Origin: Bacteroides xylanisolvens XB1A
GTDB taxonomy: Bacteria; Bacteroidota; Bacteroidia; Bacteroidales; Bacteroidaceae
Assembly: GCF_000210075.1 (NCBI RefSeq)
Contig: NC_021017.1
Coordinates: 1,985,084-2,032,165 of the forward strand
Length of the DNA: 47,082 nt
Direction: 5' to 3'
The notes beneath the pieces were generated by a model, which made no database searches, was not told the DNA's origin, and saw only the letters and a list, made by a program, of their open reading frames with translations. Both the position numbers and the translations under genes were made by a program. Numbering within the stretch: position 1 is the first letter of the stretch; each line of letters opens with the position of its first letter. This document shows positions 31,244 to 39,564 of the stretch, one piece after another.

Positions 31244-31936
31244 ATGCGTAAGATTATAATAAGTTTCTGCATCCTGTTCGCTGCCCTTTCCTTACAAGCG
31301 CAGTCTGTTAACGGAATCCGTATCGATGGCGGGAATACTCCGATACTTGTTTACTTGGGAGGAAACCAAATCAGTTTGCCTACTACTACCTGCTTTATAG
31401 CCAATTTGAATCCCGGACATTATACTGTTGAAGTATATGCCACCCGCTTTACCCGTCCGGGAGAGCGAGTATGGAAAGGAGAAAAATTGTATAAAGACTA
31501 TGTTTATTTCGATGGTAGGGGAGTGAAAGAGATATGGGTAGACGGACGTGATAACGTGCAGCCGGAAAGACCTGACCGCCCCGGACAGGGGGGACATCGT
31601 CCGGGACAAGGAGAACACCGCCCGGGATATGGTTACAACAGGGTCATGAACGATCAGCTCTTTCAAACGTTTTATAATGAGATGAAGAAGGAGCCTTTTA
31701 AAGATGATCGTATAAAGTTGCTTAATGCTGCATTGGCCGGTTCTGATTTTACATCTGCCCAATGTCTCCAACTGACCAAACTTTATACATTTGACGATGA
31801 CCGGATGGAAATTATGAAGATAATGTATCCCCGCATTGTAGATAAAGAAGCTTTCTTTACAGTGATTAATACCCTGACATTTACTTCCAGCAAGGACAAG
31901 ATGAATGATTTTGTGATAGGGTATGGTCGGCGTTGA
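31244..31936 (+). CDS. Secreted DUF4476-domain protein
   Basis: This 230-residue exported protein has a signal peptide cleaved near AALSLQAQSVNG. The first domain (about 22-95) resembles a small beta-rich envelope domain. A Pro/Gly-rich linker (RPDRPGQGGHRPGQGEHRPG) follows. The C-terminal helical domain, about 95 residues from MNDQLFQTFYNEMKKEPFKD, matches DUF4476, a family of unknown function with repeated FTSAQCLQL- and KLYTFDDDR-type elements. It lies 86 bases before another secreted protein, and the two may be co-transcribed. Confidence 0.87.
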   Translation: MRKIIISFCILFAALSLQAQSVNGIRIDGGNTPILVYLGGNQISLPTTTCFIANLNPGHYTVEVYATRFTRPGERVWKGEKLYKDYVYFDGRGVKEIWVDGRDNVQPERPDRPGQGGHRPGQGEHRPGYGYNRVMNDQLFQTFYNEMKKEPFKDDRIKLLNAALAGSDFTSAQCLQLTKLYTFDDDRMEIMKIMYPRIVDKEAFFTVINTLTFTSSKDKMNDFVIGYGRR

Positions 31937-32022
31937 TACTATTAACTGTACGGTTATAGAGATATGTTACGCATGTTTATTGAGGAATATTATCGGAATA
32001 ATAAATGATAGGAGATTGAATT

Positions 32023-33375
32023 ATGAAACGAATACTTTTTTTACTCTTTGCGGTCGGTCTGACTGCCAATATGACCGTAATGGCTGGAATGAGCACCAGC
32101 AAGGTACGTAAGGAGACACGTTTTCTTACCGATAAGATGGCGTATGAATTGAGTTTGAGTACACAGCAATATAATGATGCGTATGAGATTAATTACGACT
32201 TTATTTATTCTGTCCGTAATATAATGGATTACGTAGCACGTGGTTACGAATGGGCATTGGATGATTATTATGAAGCTTTGGATATCCGTAACGACGATCT
32301 TCGCTGGGTATTGAGTGATGCGCAGTATCGCCGGTTTCTCGGTGCCGAGTATTTCTATCGGCCGATTTATGTAACCGGAGGGAAATGGAGTTTCAGGGTG
32401 TACATCAATTACCCGAACCGTAGCTTATTCTATTTTGGTGTGCCTTATCATTACCGTACTTATTGTGGAGCGCATTATCGTCCGCACTTTCACCATACAA
32501 GCTACTATCGGGGAAGATATACTAATTTCAACCATTACTCTGCACCGCACCGGGTGAGAGATCAGAGAGTATATCACTCTTATCGTCGTTCGGACTTCGG
32601 TTCTGTCCGGTTTCGTCCGAATACTTCCACTCGTCCGCATAATGCACCGACACGTCCGGGTAATTCTTCCCGTCCGGGTTCATCAACAACACGTCCCGGA
32701 ACGTCTCGTCCAAGCACATCTACTCGTCCTGATACGTCTCGTCCCGGAATGACAACGCGACCTGGTACGTCTACTCGTCCCCGTCCGGAATCAGGAGATA
32801 GACCTTCAACTTCTGTCAGACCGTCTACATCGTCCGGAAATGGGAGACCGAATAAAGAGGTTGTTCCTGATAGAAACGGGAATACAAACAGAGTAGAAGG
32901 AGATCGTAATTCCGGTCTTCGTCCGGAAACAAGTTCCGGTTCTTCAAGCTCTAATCGCAGGTCGACAAGCGGAAGTTCGACAAGTAGCGGTTCCAACCGT
33001 GAAAGTGGCAAGACAAGTAGCAGCTCAAGGGAAAGTTCAAGTAGGCGAAACGATAGTAGTGGTTCCTATAATAGAAATAACAGTTCTGATAGAAACAATA
33101 GTTCTTCCAGTCGTGGTAGCTCCGGTCGTGGCAGTTCTAGCTCCAGTCGTAGTTCTTCCAGTCGCAGTAGTGAAAATACTACCAGCCGTAGCAGTAGTAC
33201 TACCTCTAGCCGTAGTAGCGGTAGTTCGAGTTCTACTCGAAGCAGCGGTAGCTCTACCCGGAGCAATGTTTCCAGCGGACAAACAGAAAGACGCTCTTCT
33301 TCCGGAAGTACGAGAAGTAATAGCACTCAAAGCTCTTCCCGTTCTTCTGAAAGAAACAGCAGTTCAAGAAGATAA
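32023..33375 (+). CDS. Secreted protein with Thr-Arg-Pro repeats and a Ser/Arg-rich tail
   Basis: This 450-residue exported protein is not assigned to a known function. It has a signal peptide (MKRILFLLFAVGLTANMTVMA), a globular part of ~180 residues rich in Tyr, Asp and His (ALDDYYEALDIRNDDLRWVL, YHYRTYCGAHYRPHFHH), and then two low-complexity regions. About residues 200-275 carry repeated TRPG/SRPG units. The final ~150 residues are almost only Ser, Arg, Gly, Thr and Asn (for example SSRGSSGRGSSSSSRSSSSR). The globular part resembles Bacteroides proteins that follow DUF4476 genes. The strongly basic, flexible tail suggests binding to anionic polymers; this is inference. Confidence 0.85.
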   Translation: MKRILFLLFAVGLTANMTVMAGMSTSKVRKETRFLTDKMAYELSLSTQQYNDAYEINYDFIYSVRNIMDYVARGYEWALDDYYEALDIRNDDLRWVLSDAQYRRFLGAEYFYRPIYVTGGKWSFRVYINYPNRSLFYFGVPYHYRTYCGAHYRPHFHHTSYYRGRYTNFNHYSAPHRVRDQRVYHSYRRSDFGSVRFRPNTSTRPHNAPTRPGNSSRPGSSTTRPGTSRPSTSTRPDTSRPGMTTRPGTSTRPRPESGDRPSTSVRPSTSSGNGRPNKEVVPDRNGNTNRVEGDRNSGLRPETSSGSSSSNRRSTSGSSTSSGSNRESGKTSSSSRESSSRRNDSSGSYNRNNSSDRNNSSSSRGSSGRGSSSSSRSSSSRSSENTTSRSSSTTSSRSSGSSSSTRSSGSSTRSNVSSGQTERRSSSGSTRSNSTQSSSRSSERNSSSRR

Positions 33376-33402
33376 CCTATTCCTTTATTATTTATATCAA
33401 TC

Positions 33403-35355
33403 TCATTGCTCCTCAGCGGTAGGAGAACTAGACTTCGGTTTTTCACCGGCTAGACTATTCCGGGCGTCGCCCGTAACTTGGATATCGGGGCGGATACTAT
33501 CCGCCTCGATTTCACTTATTACTCCTTTCTGTGCAAGACGTTTTGCAATCAGCTTGTAGTAACCTTCCATATTCTCCTTTAATTGTCCGTCTTCTGCAAA
33601 AGAACTGCGGAAATGCTTGGGTTTCGGGATAATGGAAGCTAGGAAAATACTTTCTTCCGTGGTCAGTTGCGAAGGGCGTTTCTTGAAATAATAAGCAGAC
33701 GCTTCCTGAATACCATAAACGAGCGGTCCCCATTCTACAATATTCAGATATACTTCGTACATACGTTCTTTGGAAGTTAGTCTTTCATTCTCTATCAGCC
33801 ACACAATCAATGCTTCTTCCAGTTTACGCGCAAAGTTCTTGTTACGGTTCAGGAATACATTCTTTACCAGTTGCATGGTGATCGTACTTCCTCCGCGTGC
33901 AAAGCGTTTCACTTGCAGGTCGTAAATCAGTGCTTCCCGTAAGGCATCGGGCAGGAAACCGCGATGATAAAAGAATGCTCCATCTTCGCTTTGCATGACA
34001 GACATTCTTAGAATGGGGGAAATGCTGTCTAAGGGTGTAAAGTGATTGCATGAAGGGCCGATAGGGAAGGTTCGTACCGGCACTCCATTCTCATAAGCTG
34101 TGTAAATGAACTCACCGGACATTTTGGAGAGTGAAGTAGCTCCATAGCTTATGATATGGAAATCTTTTTCTTTCAATTCAGATTCCAGTTTGAGACTATC
34201 CAGTTGCGCAAAATCAATGTCTAACAGAAAATGATAAGCCAGCTCACCACTTGTCTTGATGCCTTCCAGATTACTGAATAATCCTTTCGGCAGAGAACTG
34301 AACAGATCGTCTGCCGGAAACCAGGATTTGTTGACTGCTGCAGTGAAATGCCAGTTTCCTTTCTCCTTCTCGGCCCGTAAATAAGGATGAAACTGGAGTT
34401 TGTTGAAGTCAACAATGGTGGTACTGTCCAATTCAAATGAGTGTCCGTTTATGTTCATCTCGTAACAGAGTTGTCCGCGATCGAGATGAATGATTTCAGG
34501 AGAGAAGGCTTTATGAAATACGTCCAGTCCGTTCACTCTTGCTTTTCCTTTGAGGAGCAGTTGGGCGGTCGCACGTTTATCTTTAGTCATGCTATAAGAT
34601 AATGTGTCGAAAGTGACTTCTGCTCCAAAACGGCGGGTAATATAAGGTAGTGAGATTTTCTTTTTCTCCGGAGCAAAGAGAGCTGCTTTTAATGTATAGT
34701 CTCTTCTGTTCAGTTCACCCGATGCTTGCCATTGTTGTTGAGGCAGTGTATCTTCTTTTATCTGAATGGTTGATTGAAAATGATTATCCTTAATAACAAA
34801 GGAGGGGATGTTGACTGCAACGAAGTTACTATCTTTGCGTTCGGCTATTTTTATTTGGTTGAGTTGGCCGTTTTCGGGCAGAAAGCCGTAAATGAGGTTC
34901 AATACCCGGTCGATGCGGTTGGCATAGTTGCTCTCTATGGCAGGCTTTGACTCTGTCTCTTGTTGTCGTTTAAGGAACAGGAAGTCATAGTTGGCTAGGG
35001 AATCATATTTGATAAAGTTTATTGCCAGCCCATCCATATGGACATTGCGTACTTCGACTTCTCCTTTTAGTAACTTCCAAAAACTTAGTTTTACGTTGAC
35101 AGATTGCAATGTCAGCAGGGTATCCCGTTGGTTGGGAATAATAGAAAGTCCTTGTAAAACCACCTTATTGCAGCCTTCCATTTGTAACTTCTGATAATGA
35201 ATCTGCAGTCCGTATGCCTGTTCGATACGTGTAGTCCGTTTGTCAACGATATGGCATAAAATAATATTGCGGGATATAAAGAGACAAATGAGGCCGGTAA
35301 GCAAGATGCCGGTAGCGGATAGAATAATAATTCTTTTTTTGCTGGACGTTTCCAT
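33403..35355 (-). CDS. AsmA-like domain fused to a peptidoglycan transglycosylase (GT51)
   Basis: This 650-residue protein is anchored by an N-terminal membrane helix (about 8-28). Residues 30-430 are beta-rich and AsmA-like (LQGLSIIPNQRDTLLTLQSV and repeated strands). The C-terminal domain is a GT51 transglycosylase that polymerises lipid II: catalytic Glu457 in SEDGAFFYHRG, RGGSTITMQLVKN, RKLEEALIVWLIE and YLNIVEWGPLVYGIQEASAYYF. There is no transpeptidase domain. The usual GGSTITQQ has Met for the first Gln. The protein is twice the length of a monofunctional MtgA. A cell-wall enzyme joined to an envelope-lipid-transport-like domain is suggested. Confidence 0.88.
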   Translation of the reverse strand: METSSKKRIIILSATGILLTGLICLFISRNIILCHIVDKRTTRIEQAYGLQIHYQKLQMEGCNKVVLQGLSIIPNQRDTLLTLQSVNVKLSFWKLLKGEVEVRNVHMDGLAINFIKYDSLANYDFLFLKRQQETESKPAIESNYANRIDRVLNLIYGFLPENGQLNQIKIAERKDSNFVAVNIPSFVIKDNHFQSTIQIKEDTLPQQQWQASGELNRRDYTLKAALFAPEKKKISLPYITRRFGAEVTFDTLSYSMTKDKRATAQLLLKGKARVNGLDVFHKAFSPEIIHLDRGQLCYEMNINGHSFELDSTTIVDFNKLQFHPYLRAEKEKGNWHFTAAVNKSWFPADDLFSSLPKGLFSNLEGIKTSGELAYHFLLDIDFAQLDSLKLESELKEKDFHIISYGATSLSKMSGEFIYTAYENGVPVRTFPIGPSCNHFTPLDSISPILRMSVMQSEDGAFFYHRGFLPDALREALIYDLQVKRFARGGSTITMQLVKNVFLNRNKNFARKLEEALIVWLIENERLTSKERMYEVYLNIVEWGPLVYGIQEASAYYFKKRPSQLTTEESIFLASIIPKPKHFRSSFAEDGQLKENMEGYYKLIAKRLAQKGVISEIEADSIRPDIQVTGDARNSLAGEKPKSSSPTAEEQ

Positions 35356-35383
35356 CTTCTTTTTTTTGATATGATAATCGCTG

Positions 35384-35391
35384 CAAAGGTA
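35384..35391 (-). promoter_or_regulatory. Putative -7 box of the AsmA-GT51 gene
   Basis: TACCTTTG on the minus strand matches TAnnTTTG, 28 bases upstream of the start, with a TTG about 17 bases further upstream. Confidence 0.55.
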
Positions 35392-35562
35392 GATAATAAT
35401 TTGGGCAACAAGCGGAGTATTTTCCCATTTTTAGAGTTATATTCATCAGTAGAGAGAAGAAAATACAAAAAAAGGCGCTTTATTTGCAATATTAATCTTT
35501 TGTTAAGGTCTGTATTAATCTTTTCGTTTACTCGTTAATGTTACTTTTACGCTCAAAACCAA

Positions 35563-35570
35563 TACTTTTG
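35563..35570 (+). promoter_or_regulatory. Possible -7 box of the seven-gene operon
   Basis: TACTTTTG matches TAnnTTTG but ends only 5 bases before the ATG at 35576. Use of this box would imply a leaderless message or a later ATG (35585 or 35597). A weaker box TACTTTTA lies at 35542-35549. Confidence 0.3.
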
Positions 35571-35575
35571 AAATT

Positions 35576-36991
35576 ATGATGCGAATGAACAAACCGATGA
35601 CTACTGCAATGTTTTGCATGGCATTATTGCTTGGAGGACTCTCATCTTGTACCACTAATGATGTGGAAGATATACAGGGAGGTGGTGAGCAAGACCTTTA
35701 TGAAATTAAAGATCGTGCGTTGGGAGAATACCTTGTTTATAACTGTAGCCGTACAGACGAAAACAAGCTTCCTTATGAAATGGCTGTTGCGGAAAATGGC
35801 AAATTCTACCTGAACACCCAAAAGGCTGCTACCGTAGAAAATCTCTATCTGGTAAAAAACGATGCGCAGATAGCTAAACTGGAGAATGCGGGATTGGCTA
35901 CAGCTGCAGTGAAGATTGTAGATATGGACGGTTTGCAGTTCTTTACCGCTCTAAAGACATTGAAGATTACTTCCAATTCGGTGGAGCGTATGGATCTGAC
36001 TGCATTGACCGAGCTGGAAACGGTTGAGATGAATAATAACTCTGTTACAGCACTGGACTTGTCGCAGAATACAAAACTTATTCGCTTTCGCTATGGTGGA
36101 AATTCGGCCGGTGATACATCTACCAAACTTTCTACAATTAGCTTTGCAAATAATAATGTGATAGAACATATTTATTTAAAGAACCAAAATCTTCAGGAGA
36201 ATGGCTTTATTCTTCCTTCAAACTATGCAGCATTGAAAGAACTTGATTTGAGCAATAACCCGGCTGCTCCTTTTGCTATTCCGGAGGATTTAATGACCCA
36301 GTTGACTACTGCTGTCGGAGTGGTGGCTGATTCCGAAGGTGGAGGAGGTGAAGACGGTGAATTGTTCACAATCCCGGATAAGGCTTTTGGAGAGTATCTT
36401 TATTATCTTTCAACAGATGCTGGTAAATTGCCACAAGGGCTGGTTGTGAAAGAGGGCAATGAATATCAGTTGGATAAGACGATGGCGGCTACTGTTACGG
36501 CGGTAAATGTAGCGAAAACATCAGCCGCTACCAGTGAGTTGGTTACAGCCGGTCTTGAAACGGCAGAGACCCCTATAGCTTCTGTAGATGGCTTGCAGTT
36601 CTTTACAGGACTGGTTGAATTTACTGCCACCTCAAATAAGTTTACCGAGGCACTTCCGCTTACTGGACTTAGTAATTTAGAGGTCCTACAAGTGAATACG
36701 GCAGGAGTCGGTTCATTGGATTTGAGTGGTAACCCTAAGTTGCGTATTTTGAATTGTAATGGTAGTACGAAAAGTGGATATGGTACGCTTTCGACCATTA
36801 ATCTCTCATATACCCCCAATCTGGAAACTCTTAATCTGAAAAATAATAAATTGACAGAAATCAATGTTTCGAATCTGGTTAAATTGACAGAACTCGACTT
36901 AAGTGGCAATCCTGGTGCAAACTTCAAGATTCCGAGCGCAATATTTAATAATTTGACTACTACTAAAAACAAAGGTGTAGAAGCAGAATAA
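35576..36991 (+). CDS. Leucine-rich-repeat lipoprotein with internal duplication
   Basis: This 471-residue lipoprotein has a signal with lipobox LGGLSSC. The rest is two copies of one ~200-residue unit: residues ~42-235 begin LYEIKDRALGEYLVY, and ~263-465 begin LFTIPDKAFGEYLYY. Each unit contains DGLQFFT followed by leucine-rich repeats of the Bacteroides type, such as LKELDLSNNPAAPF and LTELDLSGNPGANF. Gly-rich linkers (GGGEQD, GGGGEDGE) join the parts. It is likely exposed at the surface and may bind a peptide or glycan. It is the first gene of a tightly packed run; the DcuC gene starts 17 bases after it. Confidence 0.87.
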   Translation: MMRMNKPMTTAMFCMALLLGGLSSCTTNDVEDIQGGGEQDLYEIKDRALGEYLVYNCSRTDENKLPYEMAVAENGKFYLNTQKAATVENLYLVKNDAQIAKLENAGLATAAVKIVDMDGLQFFTALKTLKITSNSVERMDLTALTELETVEMNNNSVTALDLSQNTKLIRFRYGGNSAGDTSTKLSTISFANNNVIEHIYLKNQNLQENGFILPSNYAALKELDLSNNPAAPFAIPEDLMTQLTTAVGVVADSEGGGGEDGELFTIPDKAFGEYLYYLSTDAGKLPQGLVVKEGNEYQLDKTMAATVTAVNVAKTSAATSELVTAGLETAETPIASVDGLQFFTGLVEFTATSNKFTEALPLTGLSNLEVLQVNTAGVGSLDLSGNPKLRILNCNGSTKSGYGTLSTINLSYTPNLETLNLKNNKLTEINVSNLVKLTELDLSGNPGANFKIPSAIFNNLTTTKNKGVEAE

Positions 36992-37008
36992 TTCAAATAA
37001 AGAATACT

Positions 37009-38388
37009 ATGATGATATATATAGGTGCATTTATAGCCTTACAGGTAATTGTATTGGTAGCTTATTGGCTAATGAAAAAGAATAACCCGCAAGGAGTATT
37101 GATGGTAGCCGGGATTTTGATGTTAGCACTTAGCATGTTGCTTGGTATGCATTCGCTAAGTCTGACCGAAACAACGGGGACGCCGGTTTTCGACCTCTTT
37201 CGGATTATAAAAGAAACTTTTTCATCGAACATGCTTCGTGTTGGTTTGATGATTATGACTATTGGAGGTTATGTAGCTTACATGAAAAAGATCAAGGCTA
37301 GTGATGCATTGGTATATGTGTCTATGCAACCGCTGGCTATTTTCAAGAAGTTTCCCTATATCGCTGCTTCCATTGTAATCCCTATCGGACAGATGCTTTT
37401 CATTTGTACACCGAGCGCAACAGGACTTGGTTTGTTGCTGGTTGCTTCTATCTTTCCTATTTTGGTAGGTTTGGGAGTGAGTCGTCTGACGGCAGTATCG
37501 GTTATTTCTGCCTGCACTATTTTTGATATGGGTCCCGGTTCGGCCAATACCGCCCGGGCGGCGGAACTTGTCGGTCAAAATAATATGCTGTACTTTGTTG
37601 AACACCAGCTTCCGCTGGCCATTCCGCTTACTATTTTGCTAATGATTGTTTACTATCTCACCAATCGTTATTTTGACCGCAAGGATCGCCAGTCAGGACG
37701 TACGCAACCAGAAATGATGGATACAAAAGATTTCAAGGTGGATATTCCATTGATTTATGCGATTCTGCCAGTGTTGCCGTTATTCCTGTTAATCATCTTT
37801 TCGAAATATGTACACCTGTTCGACCCTCCGATTGAATTGGATACCACTACGGCTATGTTTGTCTCTCTGGCAGTTTCCATGTTGTTTGAGTTGATACGTC
37901 TTCGTTCTTTTAAAGCTGTTTTTATGACTATGAAATCATTCTGGGAAGGGATGGGTAAGGTATTTACCAATGTGGTGACACTGATTGTTGCGGCAGAAAT
38001 CTTCTCTAAGGGGTTAATTAGCCTTGGCTTTATTGATGCGTTGGTTGAAGGATGTACCAGTCTGGGATTCTCTGGCATTTTGGTTTCGATTGTCATTATC
38101 CTGATTCTTTTCCTGGCTGCTATCCTGATGGGAAGTGGAAATGCTTCGTTCTTCTCGTTTGGTCCGCTGGTTCCGTCAATTGCTACCAAAGTCGGTATGA
38201 CTCCCGTAGATATGATATTACCTATGCAATTAGCATCGAGCATGGGACGAGCGGCATCACCTATTGCCGGTGTCATTATTGCTATCTCGGAGATTGCCGG
38301 CGTGTCGGCTACCGATTTGGCCAAACGCAATATCATTCCGCTGACAATTACACTGATTGTAATGATAGTTATTCACTTTTTTATCTAA
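37009..38388 (+). CDS. DcuC-family anaerobic C4-dicarboxylate transporter
   Basis: This 459-residue membrane protein belongs to the DcuC family, which exchanges or exports C4-dicarboxylates during anaerobic growth. It has about twelve hydrophobic segments. Family features seen are IDALVEGCTSLGFSGILVS, LMGSGNASFFSFGPLVPSIA and MQLASSMGRAASPIAGV near the C-terminus. The ATG at 37009 gives MMIYIGAFIALQ. It lies between the leucine-rich lipoprotein and isoaspartyl dipeptidase genes. In this context it could import aspartate or export succinate made from it. This assignment of direction is inference from context. Confidence 0.88.
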   Translation: MMIYIGAFIALQVIVLVAYWLMKKNNPQGVLMVAGILMLALSMLLGMHSLSLTETTGTPVFDLFRIIKETFSSNMLRVGLMIMTIGGYVAYMKKIKASDALVYVSMQPLAIFKKFPYIAASIVIPIGQMLFICTPSATGLGLLLVASIFPILVGLGVSRLTAVSVISACTIFDMGPGSANTARAAELVGQNNMLYFVEHQLPLAIPLTILLMIVYYLTNRYFDRKDRQSGRTQPEMMDTKDFKVDIPLIYAILPVLPLFLLIIFSKYVHLFDPPIELDTTTAMFVSLAVSMLFELIRLRSFKAVFMTMKSFWEGMGKVFTNVVTLIVAAEIFSKGLISLGFIDALVEGCTSLGFSGILVSIVIILILFLAAILMGSGNASFFSFGPLVPSIATKVGMTPVDMILPMQLASSMGRAASPIAGVIIAISEIAGVSATDLAKRNIIPLTITLIVMIVIHFFI

Positions 38389-38403
38389 CAAGTAATACTG
38401 ATT

Positions 38404-39552
38404 ATGATGTTCAAACTGATTCAAAATATACATCTTTATGCTCCTGAAGACAGGGGGATGAACGACCTGCTTATTTGTGGTGAAAAGATTGCTTGTATCG
38501 CACCCCATATCGATATTCGGGGATTAGAGGTGGAAGTGATCGATGGGGCAGGCATGAATGCTGCTCCCGGCTGTATAGACCAGCACGTACATATCATTGG
38601 CGGAGGCGGACAAACCGGCTACTTTTCTTTGGCCCCTGAAGTACCGTTAAGCCGTTTACTGGCTTGTGGAACGACTACGGTAGTCGGACTGTTGGGAACC
38701 GATGGTTTCGTGAAACAATTACCGGCACTGTATGCCAAAACGAAAGCACTGTGCATGGACGGTATATCCGCTTATATGCTTACCGGTTACTATGGCCTGC
38801 CCACTCCCACATTGACAGATAGCATTGCCAACGATTTGATTTTCATTGATAAAGTGATTGGCTGTAAGATAGCAATCAGTGACGACCGTAGTTCCTATCC
38901 TACTAAAACCGAATTGATGCGTATCATTCAGCAAGTACGCTTGGGAGGTTTTACTTCTGCCAAAGGCGGAGTGATGCATGTGCATTTGGGAGCTTTGCCC
39001 GGAGGAATTGAGCTATTGTTAGAGATAGCACGGGAGTATCCTTCATTAATCAGCTATATTTCTCCTACTCACATGGGACGTACACACGATTTATTCTTGC
39101 AAGGAATTGAATTTGCCCGTATGGGGGGAATGATTGATATTTCCACAGGAGGAACAAAATATTGTGAACCTTATGAAAGTGTACTGGAGGGATTGAATGC
39201 CGGAGTATCTATTGACCGTATGACTTTCTCATCGGATGGTAATGCCGGCGTACGTCGTAAGGATCCGATAACCGGTGAGGATAGTTATACTGTGGCGCCG
39301 TTACATCGAAACCTAGAGCAAGTGATCCGGCTGATTGTGGACGGAGGCATTGCTCCTTCGGATGCTTTCCGCCTGATAACTTCCAACCCTGCCCGTACAA
39401 TGAAGCTGAAAGGAAAAGGAGAACTTCGGGAAGGATGGGATGCGGATATAACGCTGTTTGATGACAATTGGAAACTGCAAGGTGTCTATGCCCGTGGTGC
39501 GGAAATGATGCACGAAGGTGTCGTGATGCGTAAGGGAAATTTTGAAATGTAA
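38404..39552 (+). CDS. iadA: Isoaspartyl dipeptidase (beta-aspartyl peptidase)
   Basis: This 382-residue amidohydrolase-family enzyme cleaves beta-aspartyl (isoaspartyl) dipeptides to aspartate plus an amino acid. All metal and catalytic ligands of E. coli IadA are found at a constant offset of seven: His61 and His63 in DQHVHI, carbamylated Lys155 in CKIAISD, His194 in MHVHLG, His223 in PTHMGR, and Asp278 in SSDGNAG. The substrate-contact loop GGGGQTG and SDDRSS are also present. It is cytoplasmic, with no signal peptide. It follows DcuC after 15 bases and is the enzyme that best defines the substrate chemistry of the cluster. Confidence 0.94.
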   Translation: MMFKLIQNIHLYAPEDRGMNDLLICGEKIACIAPHIDIRGLEVEVIDGAGMNAAPGCIDQHVHIIGGGGQTGYFSLAPEVPLSRLLACGTTTVVGLLGTDGFVKQLPALYAKTKALCMDGISAYMLTGYYGLPTPTLTDSIANDLIFIDKVIGCKIAISDDRSSYPTKTELMRIIQQVRLGGFTSAKGGVMHVHLGALPGGIELLLEIAREYPSLISYISPTHMGRTHDLFLQGIEFARMGGMIDISTGGTKYCEPYESVLEGLNAGVSIDRMTFSSDGNAGVRRKDPITGEDSYTVAPLHRNLEQVIRLIVDGGIAPSDAFRLITSNPARTMKLKGKGELREGWDADITLFDDNWKLQGVYARGAEMMHEGVVMRKGNFEM

Positions 39553-39564
39553 TACTAAAACAAT

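Noticed and set aside
32999..33559. A 186-residue alternative frame over the Ser/Arg-rich tail.
   Set aside because: It is a frame-shifted reading of the AGT/AGC/CGT repeats (runs of Val and Ala) and extends into the convergent gene.
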